The notes beneath the pieces are model-generated. The model was not told the DNA's origin, searched no databases, and saw only the letters and a list, made by a program, of their open reading frames with translations. Positions 26,125-35,903 of a DNA stretch of 64,000 nucleotides are shown in pieces. The number at the start of each line of letters is the position of its first letter. The stretch's first letter is position 1. Made by a program: the position numbers and the translations under genes. This stretch comes from Planctomycetaceae bacterium (GTDB lineage: Bacteria > Planctomycetota > Planctomycetia > Planctomycetales > Planctomycetaceae): assembly GCA_002724315.1 (NCBI GenBank), contig PBOJ01000061.1, positions 51,689 to 115,688 on the forward strand, written 5' to 3'.

Positions 26125-27279
26125 ATGCGCATCGCCCACGTCATCACACGGTTGATCCTTGGCGGAGCCCAGCAGAACACCCTGCTGACTGCGGCGGGAC
26201 AGGCCGAGGATTTCGGTGACGACGTGGTCGTGATCACCGGACCCGGGATCGGCGAGGAGGGCAGCCTGGTGGACTGGGCCGACAACCGGGGGCTCGAGTT
26301 GAAACTGATCCCCGAGATGGGCCGGGCGATCCACCCGTGGAAGGACTTCATCAGCTACCGGAAAATCGCCGCGGCGATCGACGAATTCGCTCCCGACATC
26401 GTCCACACGCACAGTTCCAAGGCGGGCATTCTTGGCAGGGCCGCCGCATCGCGACAACGGATTCCCGTCGTTCACACGATCCACGGAGCCGCCTTCCACG
26501 TCGGCCAGTCGATGCTGGCCAGGGCCATCTTTCGCAGTGCCGAACGCTGGGCCGCTCGCCGCTGCCAGGCGCTGATCAGCGTCTGCGACGCCATGACCGA
26601 TCAATACGTCCATGCCGGAATCGCCGCACCCGAGAAGTTTACGACGATCTACAGCGGAATGGACGTCGAACCGTTCCTGGATCCGCCGAGAGACCGGGAG
26701 GAAGTGAGATCAGAACTCGGATTCACCGGCGATGATGTCGTCATCGGCAAGATCGCCCGACTGTTCGATCTCAAGGGACACCGCTTCCTGCTCGAGGCCG
26801 CCGGACGGATTGCCGCGGCCTGTCCGCAAGCGAAGTTCCTGCTGGTTGGCGACGGGCCACTGCGGTCCCAGTTCGAGAACCACATCGCTCGCGACGGGCT
26901 GTCCGACCGGTTCGTGTTGACCGGGCTGGTTCCACCCGAGCGAATCCCCGAGTTGATCCACGCGACCGACCTGGTGGTGCATGCCAGCCTCTGGGAGGGC
27001 CTGGCACGCGTTCTGCCCCAGTCGATGCTCTCGGGAAAGCCGGTTGTCAGCTTTGCCATCGATGGAGCACCCGAGGTGGTGATTCCCGATGAAACCGGTT
27101 TGTTGGTTCCGTCCGGATCAGTCGACGGATTGGTCGACTCGGTGACGCAGCTTGTTGGCGACAAACCACTGAGAGAGCGAATGGGCGCCGAGGGCCTCCG
27201 CAGGTCCATAGGGACTTTCCGCTACCAGGACATGGCCCGTCGTGTGCGCGAGGTCTACCAGCGAGTGTTGAACCACTGA
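26125..27279 (+). CDS. Glycosyltransferase family 4-like enzyme
   Basis: 384 aa with the GT-B two-domain layout. The N-terminal domain starts 'MRIAHVITRLILGGAQQNTL' and includes 'PDIVHTHSSKAGILGR' (~89-104); the C-terminal nucleotide-sugar domain has 'IGKIARLFDLKGHRFLLEA' (~207-225), 'LLVGDGPLR', 'LTGLVPPERIPELI' and the E-x7-E region 'EGLARVLPQSMLSGKPVVSF' (~290-309). Likely retaining sugar transferase for cell-envelope or exopolysaccharide; the acceptor is unknown. Starts 35 bp after truA and is not part of a visible polysaccharide cluster. Confidence 0.88.
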   Translation: MRIAHVITRLILGGAQQNTLLTAAGQAEDFGDDVVVITGPGIGEEGSLVDWADNRGLELKLIPEMGRAIHPWKDFISYRKIAAAIDEFAPDIVHTHSSKAGILGRAAASRQRIPVVHTIHGAAFHVGQSMLARAIFRSAERWAARRCQALISVCDAMTDQYVHAGIAAPEKFTTIYSGMDVEPFLDPPRDREEVRSELGFTGDDVVIGKIARLFDLKGHRFLLEAAGRIAAACPQAKFLLVGDGPLRSQFENHIARDGLSDRFVLTGLVPPERIPELIHATDLVVHASLWEGLARVLPQSMLSGKPVVSFAIDGAPEVVIPDETGLLVPSGSVDGLVDSVTQLVGDKPLRERMGAEGLRRSIGTFRYQDMARRVREVYQRVLNH

Positions 27280-27358
27280 CTGACAATCCGTGGATTCCCC
27301 ACGTTGATCCAGGTGACTGCCGATTCGTCTCCAATCGGCGACGCCACACCCCGCAATT

Positions 27359-27367
27359 TGCTAGAAT
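27359..27367 (+). promoter_or_regulatory. Candidate extended -10 promoter before the HMA/WD40 operon
   Basis: TGCTAGAAT matches the extended -10 form TGnTATAAT at 7 of the 8 defined positions; no good -35 is seen. It lies 50 bp before the ATG at 27417 in the 137-bp gap after the glycosyltransferase gene. Confidence 0.35.
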
Positions 27368-27416
27368 CAACAAATCGGAAGTTGCTGATCTCCCGTGTCG
27401 ATGTGAGGTTGCCGTC

Positions 27417-27995
27417 ATGCTGCACAGGTTCACACCGCTGTTCGCCGCCGTGTTTCTGGTGATCTCATCGACCGCCACAGCAGTGGCCGGCCAGGTGACC
27501 ATCAAGGGAACACACCTGTGCTGTGGGGCCTGCCAGACCCGGGCCGAGAAGGCCCTGGCGGGCATCCCCGGACTGACCAAGCCCTCGGTCGACCGCAATT
27601 CGAAGGTCATCAGCTTCATGGCCGCAAACACCAAGGCGGTCACCGCCGGTATCGCGTCGCTGGCCAAATCGGGTTTTTACGGTGCCGCCATCCACGAGAA
27701 AAAGCCGGTCCCGTTTCCCGCCACCGGTGCCAAGAAGAACGTGCGTGGCGAGACTCACACGCTTCGTGGCGTTCACCTGTGTTGCGACGCCTGTGTCGTG
27801 GGAGCCCAAAAGGCGGTCGAAACCGTCGCAGGCCTGCAGGCGATCGAGATCGATCGCAAACTGCGGACCGTGAAACTGATCGGCAAAGAGATCAGCCTCG
27901 CCGAGTCGATCAAGGCCCTGCAGAAGGCCGGGTTTTATGCTCACGTCCGAACGCCGAAGAAACCCAAGTCACCAAAGAGCCCCAAGAAGAAGTGA
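27417..27995 (+). CDS. Exported protein with two heavy-metal-associated (HMA-like) domains
   Basis: 192 aa. Signal peptide (hydrophobic 'LFAAVFLVISSTATAVAG', ~8-25). Two tandem ferredoxin-like HMA units follow: the first with 'GTHLCCGACQTRAEKAL' (~31-47) and the second with 'GVHLCCDACVVGAQKAV' (~117-133). Each keeps a C-x-x-C metal pair (CGAC, CDAC) preceded by an extra Cys, where canonical HMA has G-M-x-C-x-x-C. The C-terminus is a Lys/Pro/Ser tail (KKPKSPKSPKKK). It suggests periplasmic copper or other soft-metal binding, or a fold relic with another role. It is 6 bp upstream of the giant WD40 gene, so the two are almost certainly co-transcribed. Confidence 0.8.
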   Translation: MLHRFTPLFAAVFLVISSTATAVAGQVTIKGTHLCCGACQTRAEKALAGIPGLTKPSVDRNSKVISFMAANTKAVTAGIASLAKSGFYGAAIHEKKPVPFPATGAKKNVRGETHTLRGVHLCCDACVVGAQKAVETVAGLQAIEIDRKLRTVKLIGKEISLAESIKALQKAGFYAHVRTPKKPKSPKSPKKK

Positions 27996-28001
27996 TCCCT
28001 C

Positions 28002-31000
28002 ATGGACTCGCGGCGCATCTGTGGGGGGGCCCTGCTGCTGGTCCTGTCGGTGTCTCCCGCTCTGGCCTGGCAGGACAAGCCCCCACCGCCCCAGATCCAG
28101 TATCTTGAGGGCCTGCCCGAACGGCCCTACTCGGTGGCAATCAGCCCCGATGGCCGTACCGTCCTGGCCGGGGGTGTCGATGGAACGATCGGCATCTGGG
28201 ATCGTCAGACCGGTGAACCGGTCCGGATCTTCCGGGCAGCCACGGTCCCAATGCTGGGCCTGTCGGTCTCTCGCAGTGGCAACCTCTACGCGACCAGCGG
28301 GACCCGTGGCCTCGTCCGAATCTTCGAACTGCCGCGTCGTAACCCCTTGGCCACGCTGACTGGCCTCACCGGCGATCCAACCTGCGTGGCCATTTCGCCG
28401 GACGGTCAAGTGGCCGTCTCGGGTGACTCAGCCAGGATCGTCCGTGTTTTCTCCCTGGTGAAGAAGTCCTCCATCCACGATCTGCCCGGCCACGTGTCGC
28501 CGATCAGTGGCGTCGCCTTCATACCCGCCGCCCGCACCGTGCTGGCTGCTGCCGTTGACGGATCCCTGCGAGGGTGGCTGTACACCAGCAGGGAGTCACG
28601 AGGCGTGATCCAGACCACTCCGATCAACGCCGTCGCCGTCAATCCCGAGGGCAAGCTGGTCGCGCTGGCGGGCAACGACGGAGTGGTCCGAACACTCGCC
28701 TGGCCGCCGGTGCCACGAAAGCAACTGGTCCAGCACGGAGCCAATGTCCCGACAGTCGCCATCACGCCCGATGGAAAGACCATCGTCAGCGCCAGCGAAA
28801 ACCAGCAACTGCAGCTATTCGACGGTGCCACCGGTAAGGCCGCCAAGACGCTGGCCGGGCAGAAGGGCACGACGACCTCGATGGATCTCCATCCCCGGGG
28901 AACCCTGGTCGCCACCGGCAACAGCGCGGGAGCCTGGCAGGCGTGGGATTCGGCCGAGGGTCGTCAGTTGTCGGGCCGAGGTGGCCACCAGCAGGGAATC
29001 CTGGCAATCGCCGTTTCTCCCGCCGAGGGCAGCAGGCTGGCCACTTCCGGGGCCGACGGCACAGTCCGCACCTGGACACTCGCCCCCTCTCCCAAGCCCC
29101 TGGCCGGTCACGCCATGTCACTGACCTCAATCGTCCTCGCGGCCGACGGCAAGACCCTGGTCACCGGTAGTGCCGACAAGACTCTGCGGACCTGGAACAC
29201 CGCTGACGCAAAACCCGGACCGGCTCGGCCGGCAGCCGCCGCAGCGATTCGTGTCGTGGCGAGCAGCCCGGATGGGACGTTGTTGGTCCGGGGCGACACG
29301 GCCGGACATCTCGAATTGATCACGGGCAACGCCAAGCCCAGGACGCTGGGGGCTCACATCGGAGCCGTCAACGCCGCTGCCGTGTTCCCCGACGGGAAGA
29401 CAATCATCACCGCCGGGGCCGACGGCAAGGTCCGCACCTGGACCTGGAAACCCGAACCCACAACCACTTTCCCAGCTCACCCGGGTCCGCTCACCGTCAT
29501 CGCCCGCACCGTCGACGGCAAGCGACTGGCCACCGGGTCGAACGACGGCCGGGTCCGGTTGCTGGCATCGGCTGGTGGCAAGGTGCAAAGAACCCTGGCC
29601 GGACTGCCCGGTACAATCACCGCGGCTGCCTTCAACCGCAATGCTGCCCTGGTCGTCGCCGGCAACAACCAGGGCAAGGTTCGCATCTGGAATTCTGCCG
29701 ATGGAATCGCCGTCGGCGAGTTGGCCGTCCACGCCGGCGCGGTATCCGGCGTCGCCCTGCATCCTGACGGCAAGAGACTGGTCACCACCGGCGCTGACGG
29801 CAACTGCAAGGTCTGGGCATTGCCCCTGCCCAAGCCGGGTGACGCAAAGAAGGCAGACAAGAAGGACAAGAAAAAGGCGGCCAAGCCAATCAAGCCGCTG
29901 GTGATGGTGGCGGCACATCCCGGCGGTGTCACGTCAATGACCCTCTCAGCCGACGGCAACCAGATCCTGACCGGAGGAGCCGACAAGCAGGTCAAGCTGT
30001 TGGCCATCACCGGCCAGGCGGTCCGCACCTATTCGGGCCACGCCAAACCTGTCAGGGCGATCGCCCTGACCAAGGACCGGGTGATCGCCGGCGGCGATGA
30101 CAAGACCGTCCGCCACTGGACGCGTTCCAACGGGGCCGTGGGACCAGTCGTGACGCTTCCGGCCGCCGTCCTCGGGCTGGCCGTCGACACCAGCGGCCGC
30201 CGCGTTGCCGCAACACTTGCCGACGGAAGTGTCCGGGCGATAAGCCTGGTGTCCGGAGCCGAGCTCGAGTGGTTTGTCGGTCACAAGGGTCCGGTTCGGC
30301 AGGCGACCTGGACGTCCGCCGACACGTTGGTCACCGGCGGAGACGACAAGTCTCTGCGGGCCGTGGTCGTCAGTGCCGGCTCGGTGCACATTGCCGATGT
30401 CACCGCCGTGGGCGACCTGGCACTGCTCCCCGACGGCAGTGGATATTTCACCGGTGGAGCCGACCGCACCCTCAAGCAATGGTCCTCTGACGGCACGCCG
30501 ATCAAGACGCTCTCGACCCTGGCCGCCCCGATCCGTCACGTCTCGGTCAGCCCCGACGGCAAACGGCTTGCCGCCGGTGGGGACCCCCTCTCTTCGAGCA
30601 AGGAAGTCCGCGGCTTTCAGGTGGCCGACGGCAAGCAGTTGTACTCGGTGCAGATGCCGGCCGGTGTCACCGCAATGGGAATGTCAGGCAACAACCGGTT
30701 GGCGGTGACCGATTCGGGCAAGGCCCTGCACTGGTTCGATTCGACCACCGGCAGATTGCTGGAGACATCCGTCACGAACGCCGTGGCCACTGACCTGGTT
30801 GCCACCTCGACGGGCCGCACATTGTACCTGGCCGGAGCCGACAACAAGGCCTGGGTGGTCCGGTCGTCACTCGATCACCTGCTGTCCGGCCACACAGGCG
30901 CCGTCAGCGGTGTCGCCTGGTCATCGGAAGGACGGTGGTTGATCTCCTGCGGCGCCGACAATTCACTGCGTCAGTGGGACACCACCACCGGCACCGCCAC

Positions 31001-32534
31001 CCGGACCTACACCGGCAGCAACAAGCCACTGGTGGCCCTGGCCGTTTCCGCCGACGGCAAACGGATGGTCGCCGCGACCAACGACAACCGGATCCTCGGC
31101 TGGGGCGTCGCCGCCGACGCCGGAAAGGCCGCTGTCCCCAGTGACCTGGCCATCACCACTCCTGCAGCCATCTCCGACCTGGCCATCAATGGCGACGGGA
31201 CGGTCGTGGCCACGGCCGGGGCCGACAACGTCATCTCGCTTTGGCACACGCTGACCGGCAAACTGCTGGAGCGACTGCCCGGTCACGCCAGCACCCTGCG
31301 ATCCGTCGCTTTGTCCAGCGATGCCCGTCGAGTTGTCAGTGGAGCCAACGACCGGTTCGTCTTCGGTTGGACCCCATCGGTATTGACCGCATTCGAGGCC
31401 CACAAGGGTCCGGTGCGTGCCGCGGTTTTCACCCCCGACGGCAAACACCTGATCACCTCCGGCGACGACAAGCGGGTGGCCCGCTGGATGATTCCGGGCG
31501 GCCAACCGGTCAACGAATTCGCCGGCTCGAACGGGCCGGTCAGGGCGGTGGCCGTCAGCGGCGACGGGCGAGTGGTGGCCGCCGGTGGTGACGACAAGAT
31601 CCTGAGGACCTGGTCGCTGCCCGAGGGGCAAGCCCTGGCCCAGTCGACCCTGCCAACGGCCGTCACCGGCGTGACACTGGACGCAACGGGAACCACCGTC
31701 GCCGCTTCCGGTGACCTGGTCGTCCGCCAGTTCAACCTGGCCAACGTCGCCGGCAAGCCGGCGCTGGTGGCTCAACAGGATGGTCATGGCCACACCAAGA
31801 ACGCTACGGCTATCGCCGTCACCCCGGACGGTCGCGGCATGGTCACGGTGGGGATGGACCGAACGCTGCAACACTGGTTCTCGGCCCGCGGACAGGCGAG
31901 AACCGAATTGGCTGGACACACCGGGCCGGTCTACGCGTCATCGTTCAGCCCCGACGACAAACTGCTGGCCACCGCCGGTGGCGACCGCACCGTGCGGTTG
32001 TGGAACCTCGAAACCGGCGAACCGTTCGGGACACTCCAGGGACACACCCATCAGGTCACCAGCGTGTCGTTCAATCCCCAGGTCAAACAACTGGCCAGCA
32101 CCAGTCTGGATGGCACATTGAGAGTGTGGCCACTGGAGGGAGATGCCGAAGTTCGTGTCTTCCGGGACGGTGTCCAGGGAGGCCTGCTGGCCGTGGACAT
32201 CACGCCCAACGGCAACGTCATTTCGGTGGTTGGCCGAGACCGCCGCTGGCGACTGCTGGCCCGGGACACGCTGAAGCCGGTCCGTGACCTCCCCGGGCAC
32301 GCCAACCCGATCTATGCGGTGACCTTCAACGGCTCGGGCAACCGAGCGGTTACGCTGGATCGCTCTGGAAAACTCTTCCTCTGGGATTCGACCAACGGCA
32401 ACATCCGCTTCCATCAGCAGTTGCCGGTCAAGCGAGCCACATCGCTGGCTTTCGCCCCCGACGGCAGCGAGGTCTTCGTCGCCGGATCCGACAAGCGGGT
32501 CCTGAAGGTCGTCATCCCGACCGCTGCCCGCTGA
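28002..32534 (+). CDS. Giant exported WD40-repeat protein
   Basis: 1,510 aa. A signal peptide at residues 1-23 ('GGALLLVLSVSPALA') precedes about 34 WD40-like blades of ~40 aa, which would make four or five propellers. Blades keep the pattern A-(V/I)-x-x-D-G-(K/R)-x-(L/V)-(V/A)-(T/S)-(A/G)-(G/A)-x-D-(G/K)-x-(V/L)-(R/K)-x-W. A Lys-rich loop at ~612-635 ('KKADKKDKKKAAKP') interrupts the array. No catalytic domain is recognisable. It probably acts as a large extracytoplasmic scaffold. Operon with the HMA protein; paralogue of the 917-aa WD40 protein near 15 kb. Ends 50 bp from the convergent end of the 18-kb operon. Confidence 0.87.
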   Translation: MDSRRICGGALLLVLSVSPALAWQDKPPPPQIQYLEGLPERPYSVAISPDGRTVLAGGVDGTIGIWDRQTGEPVRIFRAATVPMLGLSVSRSGNLYATSGTRGLVRIFELPRRNPLATLTGLTGDPTCVAISPDGQVAVSGDSARIVRVFSLVKKSSIHDLPGHVSPISGVAFIPAARTVLAAAVDGSLRGWLYTSRESRGVIQTTPINAVAVNPEGKLVALAGNDGVVRTLAWPPVPRKQLVQHGANVPTVAITPDGKTIVSASENQQLQLFDGATGKAAKTLAGQKGTTTSMDLHPRGTLVATGNSAGAWQAWDSAEGRQLSGRGGHQQGILAIAVSPAEGSRLATSGADGTVRTWTLAPSPKPLAGHAMSLTSIVLAADGKTLVTGSADKTLRTWNTADAKPGPARPAAAAAIRVVASSPDGTLLVRGDTAGHLELITGNAKPRTLGAHIGAVNAAAVFPDGKTIITAGADGKVRTWTWKPEPTTTFPAHPGPLTVIARTVDGKRLATGSNDGRVRLLASAGGKVQRTLAGLPGTITAAAFNRNAALVVAGNNQGKVRIWNSADGIAVGELAVHAGAVSGVALHPDGKRLVTTGADGNCKVWALPLPKPGDAKKADKKDKKKAAKPIKPLVMVAAHPGGVTSMTLSADGNQILTGGADKQVKLLAITGQAVRTYSGHAKPVRAIALTKDRVIAGGDDKTVRHWTRSNGAVGPVVTLPAAVLGLAVDTSGRRVAATLADGSVRAISLVSGAELEWFVGHKGPVRQATWTSADTLVTGGDDKSLRAVVVSAGSVHIADVTAVGDLALLPDGSGYFTGGADRTLKQWSSDGTPIKTLSTLAAPIRHVSVSPDGKRLAAGGDPLSSSKEVRGFQVADGKQLYSVQMPAGVTAMGMSGNNRLAVTDSGKALHWFDSTTGRLLETSVTNAVATDLVATSTGRTLYLAGADNKAWVVRSSLDHLLSGHTGAVSGVAWSSEGRWLISCGADNSLRQWDTTTGTATRTYTGSNKPLVALAVSADGKRMVAATNDNRILGWGVAADAGKAAVPSDLAITTPAAISDLAINGDGTVVATAGADNVISLWHTLTGKLLERLPGHASTLRSVALSSDARRVVSGANDRFVFGWTPSVLTAFEAHKGPVRAAVFTPDGKHLITSGDDKRVARWMIPGGQPVNEFAGSNGPVRAVAVSGDGRVVAAGGDDKILRTWSLPEGQALAQSTLPTAVTGVTLDATGTTVAASGDLVVRQFNLANVAGKPALVAQQDGHGHTKNATAIAVTPDGRGMVTVGMDRTLQHWFSARGQARTELAGHTGPVYASSFSPDDKLLATAGGDRTVRLWNLETGEPFGTLQGHTHQVTSVSFNPQVKQLASTSLDGTLRVWPLEGDAEVRVFRDGVQGGLLAVDITPNGNVISVVGRDRRWRLLARDTLKPVRDLPGHANPIYAVTFNGSGNRAVTLDRSGKLFLWDSTNGNIRFHQQLPVKRATSLAFAPDGSEVFVAGSDKRVLKVVIPTAAR

Positions 32535-32584
32535 ACCGGGATCTCGAGAGCGAGGGAGCGAACCGATCGATGACCGGCATCGGG

Positions 32585-34261
32585 CTAGTAGCCGATGACC
32601 TGCACTTCGGAGAGACCGGCGAAATTGCTGGGAGCCCACAGTGATTTCGCCTTCAGGATCACGTAACGGCCGCGGACCTGGTCCACCGGCAGTTGGATGC
32701 TGAAGTCGGGAGTGTCATTGGCACCGGGGGCGCGGGGGATGATTCCGCTGGCCTCGGGGGTCAGGTCAGTGCGCGAATTGGAAACAAAGACTTCGACTTC
32801 CTTCCAGCCACGATCCCGCTGTCCACCACCGTTGTAGTTCCAGACACGTACGGCGGCGACGGTTTTCTCGGATCCGAGATCGAGGATGATGGTGCCCGGT
32901 TTGGCCAGCGAGTGACGCCAACCGGTCTTCAGGTCCTCGGCGTCCCACTTTCCGTCGATCACGGCCGAAGCGGAACTGTCCTCGAGCTGGCCGACCGCCG
33001 AGGCCACCTTGACGCCCTGGAGCACAGCCGGCTCGGAAACACCGACCAGCACCGCCAGCATCCTCGCCGCAGCGGCAGCGGCAGCATGCTCATCACCCTT
33101 GCGAGCGGCCACCTGTGTCAGCCGTTCGGGCAGCTTGGCCAACAAGTCGGCCGTGGCATCATCGATGCCGGCCGGCAACCCTCTCAACGCCACCAGGTCA
33201 TCCTGTCCGTGCCGAGACATCGCCGTGAAAGCCGCTCGCAAGGCCGGCTCCAACTCCGAACCGTCAGCGTGCAGAAGTCTCAGCAGTGCCGTCAAGGTGT
33301 CGGCGGGAGGATCAGGAACTTTGGCCAGTGCGGCCAGCACCGCGGTCTTCTGGGCTGCGGAGTCGGACTTCAGGAGCAGCGGCAGCAGCAACGGACCGGC
33401 CCCCGGAACCTTCAACTGACTGATCTCGCGCACCGCGTCGGGCCAACTCGCCTGCTGGTCGACACGGGACAGCACACCGATCATCGCCGGAACGGCCACG
33501 TCGGGCCGACGCAGCCGCCGTAGCATCTCGAGCGTGTTCCGAACCAGCAGCGGCCGGTCCTGGCTGCGGACCGCCTCGAGCAACAGCGGGATCGCCGTGT
33601 CGGGATCTCGCCTCAGTTGATTCTGAGCCGCACGGACTTCACTCCGCTGCTTGGAAGCCAGCATCTTCATCCACGAACCCAGCCGCCGCCGCGCCGCCCG
33701 GTGGGTCTCGATCGCGTCCTTGAGCTCCCGCACGGTCTCACGTTGCTGAGCCGTCGGCGCCATCGACAGAACGGAATCCAGCGCCGCTGTCGCCTCGTCC
33801 AGCTTCCCCGACTCCTGCAGTTCCTTCGCTTCGGTCAGCCGCTCGGCACGCTTTCGGGATTTCTCCTCCGCCAGCCGATCCACCTCGGCTTCACGGGCCG
33901 ATGCCAGTTGTTTCTTCAGCGATTCAAGCCGGCCGGTGTCAGCGTCCGTGTCGTCTCCATCCCCAGCGTCAGCCAAAAGTGTCTCGGCCGCCTGCAATTG
34001 CTTGTCGGCCTCATCGAGCCGCGCGTGGTCCAGATGATCAACCGCGGACTCAAGTGGTTCGATCCACGGACGCGGTGGAGGTGACGGTTGCGGCTGCCCA
34101 TCAGGAATGTCCACGTCGGCAACCGAAGCACCCGGTCCCGGGGCGGGAGTGGCATCCGGCGGCGATTCCTCGCCACCACAGCCAGGCAACATCGACAACA
34201 GGCTCACGACCATCCCGGTGGCCAGCAACCAGTGACGAGCGATCGCGGAGAACGACGGCAT
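32585..34261 (-). CDS. Lipoprotein with coiled-coil, HEAT-like and C-terminal discoidin-like domains
   Basis: About 558 aa. ATG 34261 opens a lipoprotein signal ('MVVSLLSMLPGCGGEE', acceptor Cys ~28); the frame upstream to 34477 crosses the next gene's end and is rejected. Regions: a Pro-rich linker; a helical region (~65-180) with coiled-coil character ('LESLKKQLASAREAEVDRLAEEK'-type); HEAT-like helices (~190-400; 'NTLEMLRRLRRPDVAVPAMIGVL'); then a F5/8-type discoidin-like beta-sandwich (~415-558; 'TIILDLGSEKTVAAVRVWNY', 'YVILKAKSLWAPSNFAGLSEVQV'). The last domain resembles one inside the 2,484-aa protein of the same operon. Last gene of the operon, 13 bp after the TPR gene. Function unknown; likely an envelope-anchored binding protein. 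Confidence 0.75.
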   Translation of the reverse strand: MPSFSAIARHWLLATGMVVSLLSMLPGCGGEESPPDATPAPGPGASVADVDIPDGQPQPSPPPRPWIEPLESAVDHLDHARLDEADKQLQAAETLLADAGDGDDTDADTGRLESLKKQLASAREAEVDRLAEEKSRKRAERLTEAKELQESGKLDEATAALDSVLSMAPTAQQRETVRELKDAIETHRAARRRLGSWMKMLASKQRSEVRAAQNQLRRDPDTAIPLLLEAVRSQDRPLLVRNTLEMLRRLRRPDVAVPAMIGVLSRVDQQASWPDAVREISQLKVPGAGPLLLPLLLKSDSAAQKTAVLAALAKVPDPPADTLTALLRLLHADGSELEPALRAAFTAMSRHGQDDLVALRGLPAGIDDATADLLAKLPERLTQVAARKGDEHAAAAAAARMLAVLVGVSEPAVLQGVKVASAVGQLEDSSASAVIDGKWDAEDLKTGWRHSLAKPGTIILDLGSEKTVAAVRVWNYNGGGQRDRGWKEVEVFVSNSRTDLTPEASGIIPRAPGANDTPDFSIQLPVDQVRGRYVILKAKSLWAPSNFAGLSEVQVIGY

Positions 34262-34274
34262 CAGGAAGCCCCGG

Positions 34275-35903
34275 CTAGTTGTCTTTCTTGCCCCCGCCAA
34301 GCGTGACGGAGATCTTGTACTTGTTCTGCAGGTGAGCGTGAGCCCGACTGGCTTCACCCTTCTTCGGGAACCGCTTGCAGACCTGCTGGAAAGTCTTGAT
34401 CGCCTGCTCCTTCTGGCCTGCCGATTCGCGGGTGTAGCCAATCTGCAGAAGAGCCCACGGGGCCGAACCCGGGGCACCGCCGATGATCTGGTTGTAGAGC
34501 GTCACCGCCTCCTTGTACTGCTTCAGCCTCCGGTGACACATCGCCATCTCGCTGTAGTTGCTCGGAAAGTTGGTGCACTGGCGAAAGAAGCCGATGGCCT
34601 CCTTATCCTTCCGCCAGTCCCTGTAGGTGGTAGCGATGTTCCAGAGCCACGTCTGGGTGTTCTTGAGATCGGCCTTGAGCAGTTCCTGATAAATGGCGAT
34701 CGCCTTGTCGTACTGACCGACAGCACGGTAGGTCCCGGCGATGGTCGAGTGCCACTGGTTGGGATTCTTCGTATCCAGTGCCACGTTGCGGCGATAGGCC
34801 ATCACGCACGGTTCGATCTTCTTCTCGGCGTAATACGTTTCGGCGATTCCACTGTTCCCGTTGATCCGGTTCTCGAACCGGCTGTAACAGGCCCGCGCGT
34901 CAACGTAACGCCCCTTGCCCCGGTAAAAACCGGCAAGTCTCCCGAGCAGGTCGTCGTCGGTGCCAAAGACCTTCTGGATCTCGGCGTAGGTCGCCTCGAA
35001 CTTCTTGTCCCGTCCCGAGGACTGATACAGATCGGCGATCCAGTAGAAGTGCTGACGCGCGGCGGCCTTCTGCTCGTCGGTCACCCGCTCCGATGGAACC
35101 TGCTGACGAACCCAGGCCACCCCCTGATCGGCCAGCCTGAGCCCGCGAGCCTGCTGCTTCTGGTCACCGCATAGTGTTCTGACTGGCGAGTGCAGATGGG
35201 CTACGACCTGGCTGGTCAGTGACTGCTCTTTCCAGGTCGTCTCGAGTGCCTTCACGCCCTCGTCGAAAGCGACCGAGTAGAACTGAAAACTGGCGAGATT
35301 CTTCGACGCATTCCGGCAGATCGAAGCGGTTTCCCGGGTCCGCTTGATGTCGAACGCCAGTGTCTTCCAGAGGTCGACGCGGGTCTTGGTGTCTTTCTGG
35401 GTCGTGGCGATCGCAATCAGGTCATTGATCGCGTAGACGGCCACCAGGTGCTTGGGGTACGTCGCGATCACCTCCTTGTAGGCCTTCTTGGCCCGTCGGA
35501 TCTCGCCCATGTTCTTGTAGGTCTGCCCGATGAAATACATCGACGCGGTCGCCTCGGGCGACTCGGGCCAGTAGTCCAGCACCGACTGGAACCCCTCCTT
35601 GATGGCGGTGTTGAGCTTCCGGAGTTCCCGCTGGCAGAGACTCCACTTCAACTGGGAGTACGGAGCCGCCTCACTGTCCTCGTACAGCGTCAGGTACTTC
35701 TCGTACTCGGCCAGGGCGACCTTCCACTTCTTCTCACCGAAATATTTCTCGGCGATCTTCAGCTGATACCGCTCGACCTCGCGGAGCTTCTTCCACCGGT
35801 CCAGCGACATCTGGTCGAGCCGGGCAGCCGAAGCCGACGGGGTGATGGCAGCGGCCAGAACGACAAGGGCCACGACCAGGCGTCGACTGGTCAGAACCGT
35901 CAC
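34275..35903 (-). CDS. Exported TPR-repeat protein
   Basis: About 542 aa. I choose the GTG at 35903, which overlaps the DUF4159 stop as GTGA; the ATG at 35930 would embed 10 more residues in the upstream gene. From the GTG a signal peptide is immediate ('RRLVVALVVLAAAITPSASA'). The mature part is a tetratricopeptide solenoid: 'KWKVALAEYEKYLTLY', 'NTAIKEGFQSVLDYWP', 'RRAKKAYKEVIATYPKHL', 'YDKAIAIYQELLKADL', 'YKEAVTLYNQIIGGAP', 'KEQAIKTFQQVCKRFP'. It therefore serves protein-protein contact in the periplasm, presumably with operon partners. No catalytic motif seen. Confidence 0.82.
   Translation of the reverse strand: MTVLTSRRLVVALVVLAAAITPSASAARLDQMSLDRWKKLREVERYQLKIAEKYFGEKKWKVALAEYEKYLTLYEDSEAAPYSQLKWSLCQRELRKLNTAIKEGFQSVLDYWPESPEATASMYFIGQTYKNMGEIRRAKKAYKEVIATYPKHLVAVYAINDLIAIATTQKDTKTRVDLWKTLAFDIKRTRETASICRNASKNLASFQFYSVAFDEGVKALETTWKEQSLTSQVVAHLHSPVRTLCGDQKQQARGLRLADQGVAWVRQQVPSERVTDEQKAAARQHFYWIADLYQSSGRDKKFEATYAEIQKVFGTDDDLLGRLAGFYRGKGRYVDARACYSRFENRINGNSGIAETYYAEKKIEPCVMAYRRNVALDTKNPNQWHSTIAGTYRAVGQYDKAIAIYQELLKADLKNTQTWLWNIATTYRDWRKDKEAIGFFRQCTNFPSNYSEMAMCHRRLKQYKEAVTLYNQIIGGAPGSAPWALLQIGYTRESAGQKEQAIKTFQQVCKRFPKKGEASRAHAHLQNKYKISVTLGGGKKDN

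Noticed and set aside
27319..27339. 7-bp inverted repeat GCCGATT/AATCGGC after the glycosyltransferase gene as a terminator
   Set aside because: No T-tract follows on either strand; possible but unsupported.
32579..32599. Imperfect hairpin over the lipoprotein stop codon (CATCGG...CCGATG) as a bidirectional terminator
   Set aside because: Contains a bulge and lacks T-tracts on both strands.
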